Notes: generated by a model from the letters alone, not told the origin. 64,000 nucleotides of DNA from Mesorhizobium sp. M1C.F.Ca.ET.210.01.1.1 (GCF_004791585.1 NZ_SRUU01000010.1:62001-126000); one strand, 5' to 3'. Positions 56,666 to 64,000 are shown, numbered from the stretch's first letter. Numbers and translations are program-made.

Positions 56666-57458
56666 GCGTTTTGCTCCGCATCGGTCGGACGTCCCGGCAC
56701 ATGAAAATGCCGGATCGTCGATCGGGAGTTCGTCCCGATGCGGAGAGGCTCGCGCATACTTATTAATATATCGTTGAGTGCTAATATAGTGGCCACGGCG
56801 AGGCGCTGCGAAGCAGTGGTACGGCCTTTGAGAACGCAAATGCTTGGCTGGGGAACCTGGAAGCTTTTCGAACTTTCTGGGTCGCGCCTCAGCCCGAATT
56901 GCGGGTGCTTATGGATAAAGCGGGATACTAGATTCGATTTTTGGATAGCTTTGAAGGCATCGACTTCTGGCACGTGAGCCTGATAGCGCGCCAGCCGCAC
57001 TCCCAAGGGCCACGTGTTGGGTGCTATGGGATGGTGTACCGGACGCAGTACCGCAGTGCACTTGCGAAAGGGAGAGCAGGGACAGGATGAGAAAGTTCGC
57101 CGACAGTACAGCTTAAACTCTGCGGTACTTCAATCCTTACCGCAACCGGGCCTGAGCGTTACGTCGAGGCGCCGGGCATCTCCGGCCTGCCGGAGTGATC
57201 GTCGCGGTTGCCAAGATGCCGTCTCCTGCGCGTCACGTCCGGCCAGGCGACGTCCCTTGATCCCGCGCCGCTTCTGATAGTTCTCTGGCCGGCTTGTCCG
57301 AGGACTGAGCGCGTGGAGCAGCGGTGAACAGCCAGCGAGTTCTCTGTTGGGTTCGCGTCGAACTTCCGGTTTCCACCCTAACGAACCTGCCTCCCTTGCC
57401 GTGCATTTGCTCATCGCCGCGCTTTTGATGTTCGGGCTGCCGGTATCGCGCTGATCCC
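56666..57458. other. 793-bp gap containing the left island junction
   Basis: Apart from the 24-bp att copy at 56838-56861, there is an AT-rich patch around 56758-56792 and no convincing gene. Several open frames of 60-120 codons exist on both strands but lack ribosome binding sites and family character. This may be decayed island sequence. Confidence 0.5.
56838..56861. repeat. Left attachment repeat (copy of tRNA-Gln 3' end)
   Basis: AAATGCTTGGCTGGGG and the following AACCTGGA are identical, over 24 bp, to 62854-62877, where they are the 3' end of a tRNA-Gln gene including CCA and eight bases beyond. This is the layout left by site-specific integration at a tRNA 3' end. The identity stops sharply on both sides. 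Confidence 0.88.
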
Positions 57459-59300
57459 CTAAGTATGTGCGTTACCGAGCACCGCCCGGAGCCCTGAGTC
57501 GTTCTGGCGGAGACGTTCCTCGATCCATTGCGCCGTGTGGTCGTAGGCGTCCGAAAACAACTCGGAATGCCGACTCCAATCCATGAAGCCGACCGTGCTC
57601 GAAACCTGCGGACAGACCAAGACATCCTCGTCGCCGACGGCAATGTCCTGCGGCCCGTGTGCCAGCATACTCGCGGCAATAACCTGAAGCATGCTCGGAA
57701 CCTGCGGCAAGCGGGCACGGCCGAAAGGGTTCAGCAGGGCGACCGCCATTTCCGATCTGCCGGGGATGCGGTCATAGTCGATGTGGTATTTTTGCGGTCC
57801 ACTGGACCCAAAGCTCACGATGACATTGGGGCCGGTCTTGAGTTCCCTCATCTGTTCCAGCGGCAAATTGTTCATGATGGCGCCGTCCACCAGCATATCG
57901 CCGTCAGCCGTAAAGAACGGTGGCAGGACACCCGGGAGCGAGCCGGATGCCCGAACGGCTTGCCAGAGTTTTCCACGACGGTGGAGATGGGGCTGACGGC
58001 TGCTCAGATTGGTCGAAAGCGCAAAGAACGGAAGCCAAAGATCTTCGATCAGAACGTCGCCGTATTCCTCCCGAAGGGCTCGATCGAAGGCTTTGTGATC
58101 TAGAAGCGCGAAACGCGGCAAGGTGGGGCGCCGAAACGCCCGACTCTTGACAAATACGTTGTGCGTGCCGCGGTCGATCTGCTCTGCGTCCAACCCTTTT
58201 GCGAAGCCGGCCATCATCGCCGCTCCGGAACTCGTCCCGCCAAGATAGTCGAAGCTGCCGCCCGCCTCGACGAAGGCCTTGTAGACGCCCAGATGGGCGC
58301 TGCCCAGGGACCCACCCCCCGCCGCCACGAAGCCACGTGCCTTGCAGGAAATAAATCGGACCAGGCGCTGGATATCAGACCCGTCCTCCAGCGCAACATG
58401 ATGATGCTGGCCGACATGGGGACGCTCATCGAGCCACGCAGAGGTGCCGGAGACCGCAGCCGAGCGATTGTGGTGAATTAGGACAAGCCGACCGGTCGAT
58501 GGTGGATGGACCGATAACGCCAATTCCTCGGACGTGTTCAAGTGAGGCGAGGAGGACGCGTTCGCTAGCAACAGGACGGTATCGGCCTGGCGAATGCAGA
58601 CTCGTGTCCATTCATTAGGTTCTTCGTCGGCGACGTAGACAACGAATTCGGCTTGCGCCTCCAGTTCGTTCAACCAGTTAAGGACCGGCTGGTCGTCGAT
58701 CGGACGACCAGCGAACTTCGCGTGGACGTCAAGCCGGGAAACGAACTGAGCGCGCGCGACCGCGCCGAACTCTTGCTGTAGGTGCCCGATGAAAACCGGT
58801 GAGATGCGACTTCCGCCGGCTGCAATGATGGCAAGCGTTCGGATCTTGGCAGGCTGGAGACGCGACAAAATCGGAGATTGCGTGGCGAACCGGCGCGCCA
58901 GAGATATTGTGACCGCCTCTCTCAGGTTCGGCAAAGCCTCGGCCGCCTTCTCGAAATGATTACGACTGATTTCAAGGACGATCGAATCGCGCGCTGCAAG
59001 GACAGTTGCCGTACGGGGCAGCCCTGCAAAGAAACCAATTTCGCCGACTAGTTCGCCCTGTGCGATCTCGGCGACCGAGCCAATCGGATCTCCTTTGTGT
59101 ACCGTAAAGCGACCGGACAGCACGACGAAGAACCTGTCCGATGGATCGCCTTCGCGAACCAGGACCTCACCGCGCCTCAGGAGCCGACGGTCGGACTCGG
59201 CAGCCAAAGCCTCGAGCGCCAGCAACGACGCCCGATCGAACATCAATGTCGCCGACAATAATCTCGCGGCGAGAGAATCGACGGAGGACATTTGAGCCAT
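57459..59300 (-). CDS. Cyclic nucleotide-binding patatin-like phospholipase
   Basis: A 613-aa protein: cNMP-binding domain at about residues 20-140 (LLRRGEVLVREGDPSDRFFVV, GELVGEIGFFAG), a middle region of about 180 residues, and a C-terminal patatin domain with oxyanion loop GGGSLGSAHLG near 328, nucleophile Ser357 in GGTSSGAA and Asp472 in VDGAIMNN. This is the NTE/RssA-like architecture of lysophospholipases. ATG at 59300 chosen (MAQMSSVDSLAARLL); the longer open frame lacks family character. It is the largest gene in the island. The role of cyclic nucleotide gating is inferred. Confidence 0.85.
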   Translation of the reverse strand: MAQMSSVDSLAARLLSATLMFDRASLLALEALAAESDRRLLRRGEVLVREGDPSDRFFVVLSGRFTVHKGDPIGSVAEIAQGELVGEIGFFAGLPRTATVLAARDSIVLEISRNHFEKAAEALPNLREAVTISLARRFATQSPILSRLQPAKIRTLAIIAAGGSRISPVFIGHLQQEFGAVARAQFVSRLDVHAKFAGRPIDDQPVLNWLNELEAQAEFVVYVADEEPNEWTRVCIRQADTVLLLANASSSPHLNTSEELALSVHPPSTGRLVLIHHNRSAAVSGTSAWLDERPHVGQHHHVALEDGSDIQRLVRFISCKARGFVAAGGGSLGSAHLGVYKAFVEAGGSFDYLGGTSSGAAMMAGFAKGLDAEQIDRGTHNVFVKSRAFRRPTLPRFALLDHKAFDRALREEYGDVLIEDLWLPFFALSTNLSSRQPHLHRRGKLWQAVRASGSLPGVLPPFFTADGDMLVDGAIMNNLPLEQMRELKTGPNVIVSFGSSGPQKYHIDYDRIPGRSEMAVALLNPFGRARLPQVPSMLQVIAASMLAHGPQDIAVGDEDVLVCPQVSSTVGFMDWSRHSELFSDAYDHTAQWIEERLRQNDSGLRAVLGNAHT

Positions 59301-59570
59301 CCCGGGGACGCATTCGCTCCGGCAATTGTATCCCGTACCGCTCGTGTTTGCAGCGTCGCACGGCGCGATCCGAGCCGAACCGCAACGTTGCCGTCGCGGC
59401 CAACTCGGGCTGACGTCGCGACGCTGGCAGTCCGGCTCGACAATCGACGTCCAGGGTCGTCCCCTCGTAGAGCGCGCGCCGCACGTCAGCACCGCCGGCC
59501 TTCGAGATGCGCTCTCATGGCCAGTCTGGCGTGGCTCCTCATCCAGCCCACCAGCGTTATGTCGGCAAGT

Positions 59571-60116
59571 CTATTGCTTTCGCGAGTCAGCGACGGGCAT
59601 CGGTGCCGGGTCGATCCGGAAGACAGGGTAGTCGAGAGAGAGCGCTTCGAAGGCCTCTACAGGCGCGTCATACGGCACAGGTAGGTGACGACGTCCGCTC
59701 GTGGCGATCTGGCACCAGGCTCTTAGTATAGGCGCTCGATCTTCGTTGGGGATCTCGGTCAGCCTGACCTCGATGGCTGACCCTCGTTTGATGAACGCCC
59801 TTCCCCCTGCGGCACGGATGTTCTTAACCCACTCCGATGTGTCGCCAAGCATCGACACCAGATAGCGGTTCCTTTCGTGTTCGACGACCGCGAGGACCGT
59901 CGATCGCATCCGCCCGTCTCTGCGATCTGCAACCTGCAGCGTAAGCAGAACCGGCGGCAGCAATCCGAGCGAGGTTAGCCACGCCCAAATGCTGTTCGAA
60001 ATCCGCCCCAAGAGGGTCGGTCGCCAATTGCGGTAGTACCAGCGCAGCCAGCCTTGTTCGGCGGGGTCTGGAGGTCGTCGCTCGGATTTCGCATGGCCGC
60101 CAGAAAGATGGCTCAT
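59571..60116 (-). CDS. DUF385/nitroreductase-quinone reductase family protein
   Basis: A 181-aa member of the flavin/F420-dependent split-barrel DUF385 group. The signature SMLGDTSEWVKNIRAAGGRAFIKRG occupies residues 94-120. A hydrophobic segment at 40-55 (WLTSLGLLPPVLLTLQV) precedes it. F420 is not expected in rhizobia in general, so a flavin or another ligand is more likely. ATG at 60116 is a choice among three in-frame ATGs, none with a strong ribosome binding site. Confidence 0.7.
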   Translation of the reverse strand: MSHLSGGHAKSERRPPDPAEQGWLRWYYRNWRPTLLGRISNSIWAWLTSLGLLPPVLLTLQVADRRDGRMRSTVLAVVEHERNRYLVSMLGDTSEWVKNIRAAGGRAFIKRGSAIEVRLTEIPNEDRAPILRAWCQIATSGRRHLPVPYDAPVEAFEALSLDYPVFRIDPAPMPVADSRKQ

Positions 60117-60321
60117 TGATCGATGTCCGCTCGAATCGATACACACCATCACATCGCAGCCTTTCAGGAAGATTGCTTTGCGGCAGATCAATTTGTGAAA
60201 GGACGAAGGTCTCCGGGTCGGTTCATCGCTCATATCAGCTTGTTCGGCTCGATCAGCCCGGCCCTGGTCGAGGAACGCCTGGGTCCCGCTACGCCTGATC
60301 AGGATTGGGACTAACGGGCGG

Positions 60322-60474
60322 TCACGACTCAGGGAAGCCACAGACTTCCCGATTGAATTTTTCGGTGCACCCGTAGGAAGTCCCATGCGGGCATCCGAAG
60401 ATCAGGGCACGGACAGTCGCAATCGCCACGGCGAGGAAAAGCAGCGCTACAAGCCCCAAGATGACCTTTCTCAC
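60322..60474 (-). CDS. Small membrane-anchored cysteine-containing protein
   Basis: 50 aa starting GTG at 60474 (VRKVILGLVALLFLAVAIATV), a single hydrophobic helix followed by a short tail with three cysteines (FGCPHGTSYGC, REVCGFPES). GAGGG lies seven bases before the start. No family. It overlaps, in another frame, the open tail of the frameshifted gene upstream; only one of the two reading frames is likely to be used here. Confidence 0.45.
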   Translation of the reverse strand: MRKVILGLVALLFLAVAIATVRALIFGCPHGTSYGCTEKFNREVCGFPES

Positions 60475-61025
60475 TGAACGACCCTCGCGCCGGCGTTGCT
60501 GCGCAAAATAGCCCGCTGCCGAGGTGACACAGGAGCAGCGGGCCATTTTTGTTTTGACGGGTGGAGGCCCGCCAGCCAGCGGCTTGACGCATAGGTGGAA
60601 GAAGGCGGTCACTCTCATCTGTTACGAGGCCGCTTCGGGGGAGGGTCACCTCCGAAGGCAGGGAAGGTTCTGGCGCGCTAATTTGAGGCTCGGCGCCCGT
60701 CGTTGTCGTCGGCACCGGCCAGACAAGTTGCCCTCCGAAAAACAACGTTATGACGTAACCCGCTATTGAGGCGACGGTCGCGAGCAGAAGCATTGTGGCG
60801 ATGGAGAGCCGCGCCGTCTTGGACGTGACGTTGGCGGGCGCGCCGCTGCTTCGGTATTCTTGGGCGGTGCTGCTGCGGTAGCCGGGATGGGCTCGGTTGG
60901 CTGCGGCAGGGGGGGAGCAGGATCGGGGGCTTGCGGTCGAGTGCGGCCTTCTTCCGACGCGTTTCCTCGTCAAATTGATACTTGCGTGCTCCACGCCAGT
61001 TTGCCTGGAACTCTTCTTTTGCCAT
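60329..61025 (-). pseudogene. Single-span membrane protein gene with frameshift in a C7 run
   Basis: ATG at 61025 with GGGGAC four bases upstream begins MAKEEFQANWRGARKYQFDEE. After residue 38 (RKPPILLPP) the frame enters a run of seven C (G7 on the plus strand, 60909-60915) and degenerates; the next frame over then continues coherently as AAANRAHPGYRSSTAQEYRSS, a membrane helix (LSIATMLLLATVASIAGYVI) and TTTTGAEPQISAPEPS. Dropping one C joins the two. Frame two stays open to 60329, though the natural end is probably near the hairpin at 60511-60543. Slippage error, mutation or phase-variable tract are all possible. Confidence 0.6.
60511..60543 (+). terminator. Strong hairpin with T-rich tail
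   Basis: GCCCGCTGC (60511-60519) and GCAGCGGGC (60535-60543), then ATTTTTGTTTT on the plus strand; TATTTTG on the minus side. No plus-strand gene precedes it, so it may serve the minus-strand genes or an unseen plus-strand transcript. It shares GCCCGCTGCCGA with the terminator at 62001. Confidence 0.65.
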
Positions 61026-61118
61026 CGTCCCCAACTAGCCGCCGCTGTCTATGCCGCCACCCTTCCGCAATCTCACACCGGCGCCGCCGCCGTTCTCAGG
61101 GATGAACTCGTCGGGTTG

Positions 61119-61325
61119 TTACTCAGCCCTCAGCACCTGGTGTCTGATCAACCAATCGCGAATGATCAAGCGCACGGCTTCAGGTCGCGAAACATCGTGC
61201 TCGGCAACAAATTGGTCGACGCCCGCCAGCATGTCCGGCTGAAGGCGGACCATAATCGGCACCCCTTTCCCAGTAGGGGCCGGTCCGCGTCGCTTCTTTG
61301 ATACCACGGTTTCTTGCTTTGCCAT
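61119..61325 (-). CDS. Ribbon-helix-helix domain protein
   Basis: A 68-aa protein: basic N-terminus MAKQETVVSKKRRGPAPTGKG, then a CopG/Arc-like unit with the strand VPIMVRLQPDMLAGVDQFVAE and helices SRPEAVRLIIRDWLIRH. It should bind DNA as a dimer and may regulate island genes; it is divergent from the gene pair at 61402. No toxin gene is adjacent. Confidence 0.8.
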   Translation of the reverse strand: MAKQETVVSKKRRGPAPTGKGVPIMVRLQPDMLAGVDQFVAEHDVSRPEAVRLIIRDWLIRHQVLRAE

Positions 61326-61401
61326 AGAAACTCTGATATCACAATTCTCGTTCTTGCGGAAGCGCTAGAACCTCACGCCAAACTGAATTGGAGAAAATCC
61401 G

Positions 61402-61725
61402 ATGCCGGACATCTATGTTCGGGCAGCCGCCGAAGGCTTGCCCGCGATCAGTCGCCGCGCCGCGCTTGGCGCATTAGCCTCAATTTCGGCCATAGGTGCC
61501 ACACAGGCGGCTCCGGCCGCTTCACAGCCGCTCTCCCGGCCTGAGCAGATCAAGCACCACTTCTACGCGCTGAAGGCTCTTCTGGAGGAGGAATTCCAGA
61601 GCCCGTGGCTGATCGTAACGTGCTCGGTAGAGTCCGACCGCGGTCTGAGCATAACTTCGGCAGGGCTGAATGACCCTTATGGGATCATTGGCCCGGTGAT
61701 GCGCCATGGCGAGGTGGTGTCATGA
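61402..61725 (+). CDS. Hypothetical protein with Tat-like leader, 107 aa
   Basis: MPDIYVRAAAEGLPAISRRAALGAL: the SRR followed by a short hydrophobic stretch ending in ATQAAPAA looks like a twin-arginine signal, though weak. The rest (IKHHFYALKALLEEEFQSPW...) has no recognised family. TTGGAGAAAAT gives a good ribosome binding site for ATG 61402. The stop overlaps the next gene by ATGA. Confidence 0.65.
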   Translation: MPDIYVRAAAEGLPAISRRAALGALASISAIGATQAAPAASQPLSRPEQIKHHFYALKALLEEEFQSPWLIVTCSVESDRGLSITSAGLNDPYGIIGPVMRHGEVVS

Positions 61726-61976
61726 GCAACCTACTCGAGCCCGTTGTCATCCTCGATACGTTCGTGCAAGGCGTCGGCCGCGTTGAGGAGGTCTCGGCCG
61801 GCCTTTTCCGGGTGTCCTACTACGCCCACCAGCGCGGCTTTGACGGCGGCCAGGAACGGGTCTGCGTGGCCAAGTTCATCGTCACGGCTGACACGATGGT
61901 CGCTATGGCGAACGCCACAGGAGCAAGGGAAGCGGCGCGGCGGTTAATTGGCGAATCGCATTCGCCGATGAACTGA
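61722..61976 (+). CDS. Hypothetical protein, 84 aa
   Basis: A small soluble protein (MSNLLEPVVILDTFVQGVGRV, then LFRVSYYAHQRGFDGGQERVC) translationally coupled to the preceding gene (ATGA). No family recognised; the FRVSYYAHQ and CVAKFIVTADTM strands suggest a beta-rich fold. An intrinsic terminator follows 25 bp after the stop, so this is a two-gene operon. Confidence 0.65.
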   Translation: MSNLLEPVVILDTFVQGVGRVEEVSAGLFRVSYYAHQRGFDGGQERVCVAKFIVTADTMVAMANATGAREAARRLIGESHSPMN

Positions 61977-62000
61977 TCAAAAATCCCAACGGGAATACTG

Positions 62001-62033
62001 GCCCGCTGCCGAAAGGTGGCGGGCTTATTCTTT
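62001..62033 (+). terminator. Intrinsic terminator of the 61.4-62.0 kb operon
   Basis: GCCCGCTGCC (62001-62010), GAAA loop, GGTGGCGGGC (62015-62024): a 10-bp stem with two G-T pairs, then TTATTCTTT. Confidence 0.85.
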
Positions 62034-62204
62034 AAGAGGCGTGTTAATCCCGAGTCGCGCCCGTTCGCTATGGGCGAAGGTTTTAGCATCCGCCCGGGAA
62101 CTGAAGCCTTTGATGCTTACTGCGCCGTCTTCGATGACGCGCACATAATGCCTGTTTTCAAGCTCTTCGATCTCGACGGCGGTCTTCCACGGCTGCTTGA
62201 TCAT
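62025..62204 (-). CDS. Hypothetical protein, 59 aa
   Basis: MIKQPWKTAVEIEELENRHY with a second strand-like part VRVIEDGAVSIKGFSSRADA. ATG at 62204 has AAGGAAA upstream; an ATG at 62240 would add 12 residues. No family recognised. Confidence 0.5.
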   Translation of the reverse strand: MIKQPWKTAVEIEELENRHYVRVIEDGAVSIKGFSSRADAKTFAHSERARLGINTPLKE

Positions 62205-62264
62205 CAGGGTTTCCTTGCCATGGTTGCCGAACGTCATCACTGGGGAAACGTTCCCTTATGAGCG

Positions 62265-62468
62265 CTATGTGGCCGGGCTATTCCGCCCACCGGCCGACCG
62301 CCAGCGCGTGGTCTCGATGGCGTCACGGGAAACCCCGATGTCGCTGAGCAGGTCGACTGATGACTCGCTCAGTTCGTCCGTTGCCTTCAACTGCGCCTTA
62401 TGATCGGCTCGGCGACCGAGCCAATCGACAAGGGGACCAACTGCAACAAGAGGAAGGTTCACAAGCAT
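62265..62468 (-). CDS. DUF1127-like small protein
   Basis: 67 aa starting MLVNLPLVAVGPLVDWLGRR. The tail SSVDLLSDIGVSRDAIETTRW resembles the C-terminal motif (LxDIGLxRxxI) of DUF1127/YjiS small proteins, which in rhizobia and Agrobacterium influence RNA turnover and phosphate or carbon metabolism. Start 62468 follows GGGAG at about seven bases. Confidence 0.5.
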   Translation of the reverse strand: MLVNLPLVAVGPLVDWLGRRADHKAQLKATDELSESSVDLLSDIGVSRDAIETTRWRSAGGRNSPAT

Positions 62469-62860
62469 CGGAGCACTCCCTTCACCGCTGCAAGAAGCGC
62501 TTTGCAAGCTAGGCCGATGCGTCGAAGCGTCTGTGACAAAACTCACAGACCCTGCAAATTCGCAGTGAGCAGTTGGCACCGCAATTGGCACCGGACACCA
62601 GGAGTTGGCCCTGTGGTCGCGGGCTTTGTTGCGGCTGTTGCGCTTGTTGCGGCTTCTATGGGGAGGGACCCAGCGGCAGAACAGTCGGTGAACAAACCGC
62701 CGGTTCGGTGTTCCATCCGTGTTCCACGGAGCAGGCGGGCAGTGGCTTGTAGTGCGTGGAAAAACAAGGCTTTAGGTGAAAAAGTGTTGCAATGACTAAG
62801 CAACACGAACCGGAGGCGTCGGGCAACACCTAAATATCTGTTTTTGCTTACTTAAATGCT
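62469..62860. other. 392-bp gap next to the tRNA-side junction
   Basis: No credible gene. It contains repeated GCAACAC heptamers near 62784-62829 and a TTTAGGTG/CACCTAAA pair (62771-62778 and 62827-62834), all within 85 bp of the att core. Confidence 0.5.
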
Positions 62861-62877
62861 TGGCTGGGGAACCTGGA
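62854..62877. repeat. Right attachment repeat at the tRNA-Gln 3' end
   Basis: Identical over 24 bp to 56838-56861. It covers the last 17 bases of the minus-strand tRNA-Gln gene, including CCA, plus the 7 bp beyond. Confidence 0.88.
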
Positions 62878-62934
62878 TTCGAACCAGGACTAACGGAGTC
62901 AGAGTCCGTGGGTCTACCGTTAACCTATTCCCCA
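62861..62934 (-). tRNA. tRNA-Gln (anticodon CTG)
   Basis: On the minus strand the cloverleaf is complete: acceptor TGGGGAA/TTCCCCA, D arm GGT...ACC, anticodon stem ACGGA/TCCGT with loop CTCTGAC (anticodon CTG, preceded by T33), T arm CCTGG-TTCGAAT-CCAGG, discriminator G and encoded CCA. 74 nt. It serves as the insertion site of the adjacent island and its sequence is preserved. Confidence 0.95.
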
Positions 62935-63081
62935 GCAAGCGCGACTGGTATCGCGCGAAGCGGGCGGCTCAAGCGCCGCGAGCGCTGCCTTGTAGCCGCC
63001 GCCGGAAAATAGTCAACCCCGCCCGGCGTTTCAATTGCAGCTTTTGATCACGCTGGCTCGGCACGGCGGGGAAGGGCGGCC

Positions 63082-64000
63082 TCAACCTTCGCCGCGGCTG
63101 TATTGCGAATGCTCGAAGAACAGCACCACGCCGAGCCCGATCAGCAGCGGGATGATCAGGTAGAACAGGCGGAACACCAAAAGGGCGGCCAACACGCCGA
63201 CCGGGTCCATGTGCGACAGTCCCGCCAGGAAGACGATCTCGAAAACGCCGAGGGCGCCCGGCGCATGCGACAGCAAGCCCACCGAGAAGGACACCATGAA
63301 CACGCCCAGTATGACGAAATAGCCGGGATTGCCGGCGGCCGGCAGGGCAAAGTAGATGATCGCCGCCGCCGCCAGCAATTCGATCGGGCCGATCAGCAAT
63401 TGCCGCGCCACGATCGGCAGCGCCGGATAATGCAGCTGGAAGCTGCCGATCTTGAGCGGCCTCAGATGCAGCCAGCTGCAGAAGACGTAAGCACCGACCA
63501 GGATCAGCATGAGGAGGCCGGCGACCGTCGCCAGTTCGTGATGCGGAGTCGTGGTGAAACGATCGACGATTTGCGGCTCCAGCACCAGCACGAGGCCCCC
63601 GACAAGCAGGCTGGAGAGCACGAAGGTGATCCAGCAGATCGCCACCAGAATGCCGACATCCTGGCCGGTCAGCCCCCTCGTCCCATAGGCGCGGTAGCGG
63701 ATCACCGCACCGGACAGCACCGAGCCGCCGATGTTGTGCGACAGCGCATAGGTGGTGAAGGAGCAAAGGGTGACGAACAGCCACGACACTCGTTTGCCGA
63801 TATGGAGCAGCGCGATGTGGTCGTAGCCGGCGAGCGCGGCATAGGCGACGACCGAGCTCAGCGCCGCCAGAACCCAGGCGCGTGGCGGGATGGCGACGAT
63901 ACCGGCCCAGACGTCGTCGAGTGAAATGCCGCGCAGTTCGTGAATGAGCAGCCACAGCGAAAACACCACGGCCGCTATGCCGATGACCGGCCAGAAATAA
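63082..64000 (-). CDS. YbhN/UPF0104 (lysylphosphatidylglycerol synthase TM region) family protein, partial
   Basis: A polytopic inner-membrane protein whose 5' end lies beyond the window: the frame stays open through 64000 as YFWPVIGIAAVVFSLWLL, the first membrane helix. Seven or eight helices follow, with the family features SHNIGGSVLSGAVIRYRAY near the middle and LLSHAPGALGVFEIVFL. In MprF the same domain flips modified lipid; in proteobacteria the stand-alone form is of unknown function, often next to cardiolipin synthase genes. Confidence 0.85.
   Translation of the reverse strand, partial: YFWPVIGIAAVVFSLWLLIHELRGISLDDVWAGIVAIPPRAWVLAALSSVVAYAALAGYDHIALLHIGKRVSWLFVTLCSFTTYALSHNIGGSVLSGAVIRYRAYGTRGLTGQDVGILVAICWITFVLSSLLVGGLVLVLEPQIVDRFTTTPHHELATVAGLLMLILVGAYVFCSWLHLRPLKIGSFQLHYPALPIVARQLLIGPIELLAAAAIIYFALPAAGNPGYFVILGVFMVSFSVGLLSHAPGALGVFEIVFLAGLSHMDPVGVLAALLVFRLFYLIIPLLIGLGVVLFFEHSQYSRGEG

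Larger units (their letters stand above)
56838..62877. mobile_element. Small tRNA-Gln-associated genomic island
   Basis: The segment between the two 24-bp direct repeats is 6.0 kb. It carries a patatin-like gene, a DUF385 gene, a ribbon-helix-helix gene and several genes of 50-110 codons. No integrase, excisionase or relaxase was seen on either strand, so the element is either a remnant or mobilised in trans. Gene density and gene sizes differ strongly from the flanking chromosome. Confidence 0.75.

Noticed and set aside
57014..57277. 87-codon plus-strand frame near the left island end
   Set aside because: No ribosome binding site, Arg/Ser-rich composition and no resemblance to known small proteins; antisense frames overlap it equally well.
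62543..62806. 87-codon minus-strand frame between the DUF1127-like gene and the tRNA
   Set aside because: Starts without a ribosome binding site, consists largely of Ala/Thr/Pro stretches, and overlaps the heptamer repeats; no evidence for coding.

Overview
The window is high-GC alphaproteobacterial chromosome, most likely from a Mesorhizobium-type member of the Rhizobiales. The evidence is gene content rather than a marker gene: cyclic beta-1,2-glucan synthase and exporter (ndvB/ndvA), a complete hut regulon using the HutF/HutG two-step route, a rhizobial tyrosine/homogentisate block, and several families of short palindromic intergenic repeats typical of this group. No rRNA, CRISPR array or replication origin was seen.

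Layout. 1-4.5 kb: aromatic amino acid breakdown (end of a probable homogentisate dioxygenase gene, fumarylacetoacetase, 4-hydroxyphenylpyruvate dioxygenase, an Lrp-type regulator) interrupted by a DinB-like gene and a PIN/Phd toxin-antitoxin pair. 4.7-7.4 kb: a zinc ABC importer in the order ATPase, permease, binding protein, with a Zur-like operator and a histidine-rich ATPase tail. 7.6-16.1 kb: ridA, then histidine utilisation, with hutC-hutF diverging from hutI-hutH-hutG-hutU-hutD around one palindromic operator. 16.4-27.1 kb: ndvB (2859 aa) followed by ndvA. 27.4-30.1 kb: a solitary ccmC, a D-threonine aldolase-like PLP enzyme and a D-lyxose isomerase. 30.1-36.4 kb: a tightly overlapping leftward operon DUF4129, DUF4350, MoxR, DUF58, SpoIIM-like, RDD, small protein. 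37.3-39.0 kb: a TPR gene cut by one in-frame TAA. 39.1-44.2 kb: an amino-acid-type ABC uptake cluster (FAD oxidoreductase, fused permease-ATPase, binding protein) diverging from a LacI-family regulator across two palindromic operators. 44.2-56.7 kb: a peptide-type binding protein, alpha/beta hydrolase, isochorismatase-like hydrolase, DddP-like M24 protein, GlxA regulator, Nudix, free-Met-R-sulfoxide reductase, YeiH exporter, GNAT, aldehyde dehydrogenase and small hypotheticals.

56.8-62.9 kb is a small genomic island. A 24-bp direct repeat consists of the 3' end of a tRNA-Gln(CTG) gene (62861-62934, minus strand) and a second copy at 56838-56861. The 6-kb interior carries a cyclic-nucleotide-binding/patatin protein, a DUF385 protein, a ribbon-helix-helix protein and several very small genes, one of them frameshifted in a run of seven C, and no visible integrase. 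A cluster of GCAACAC heptamers lies next to the tRNA-side junction. Beyond the tRNA the window ends inside a YbhN-type membrane protein gene.

The most interesting items are the integrase-less tRNA island, the paired LacI operators, the M24 protein that keeps all DddP metal ligands but lacks its catalytic Asp, the nonsense-interrupted TPR gene and a candidate small RNA near 53.3 kb. Protein family assignments come from reading the translations; no database search was possible.
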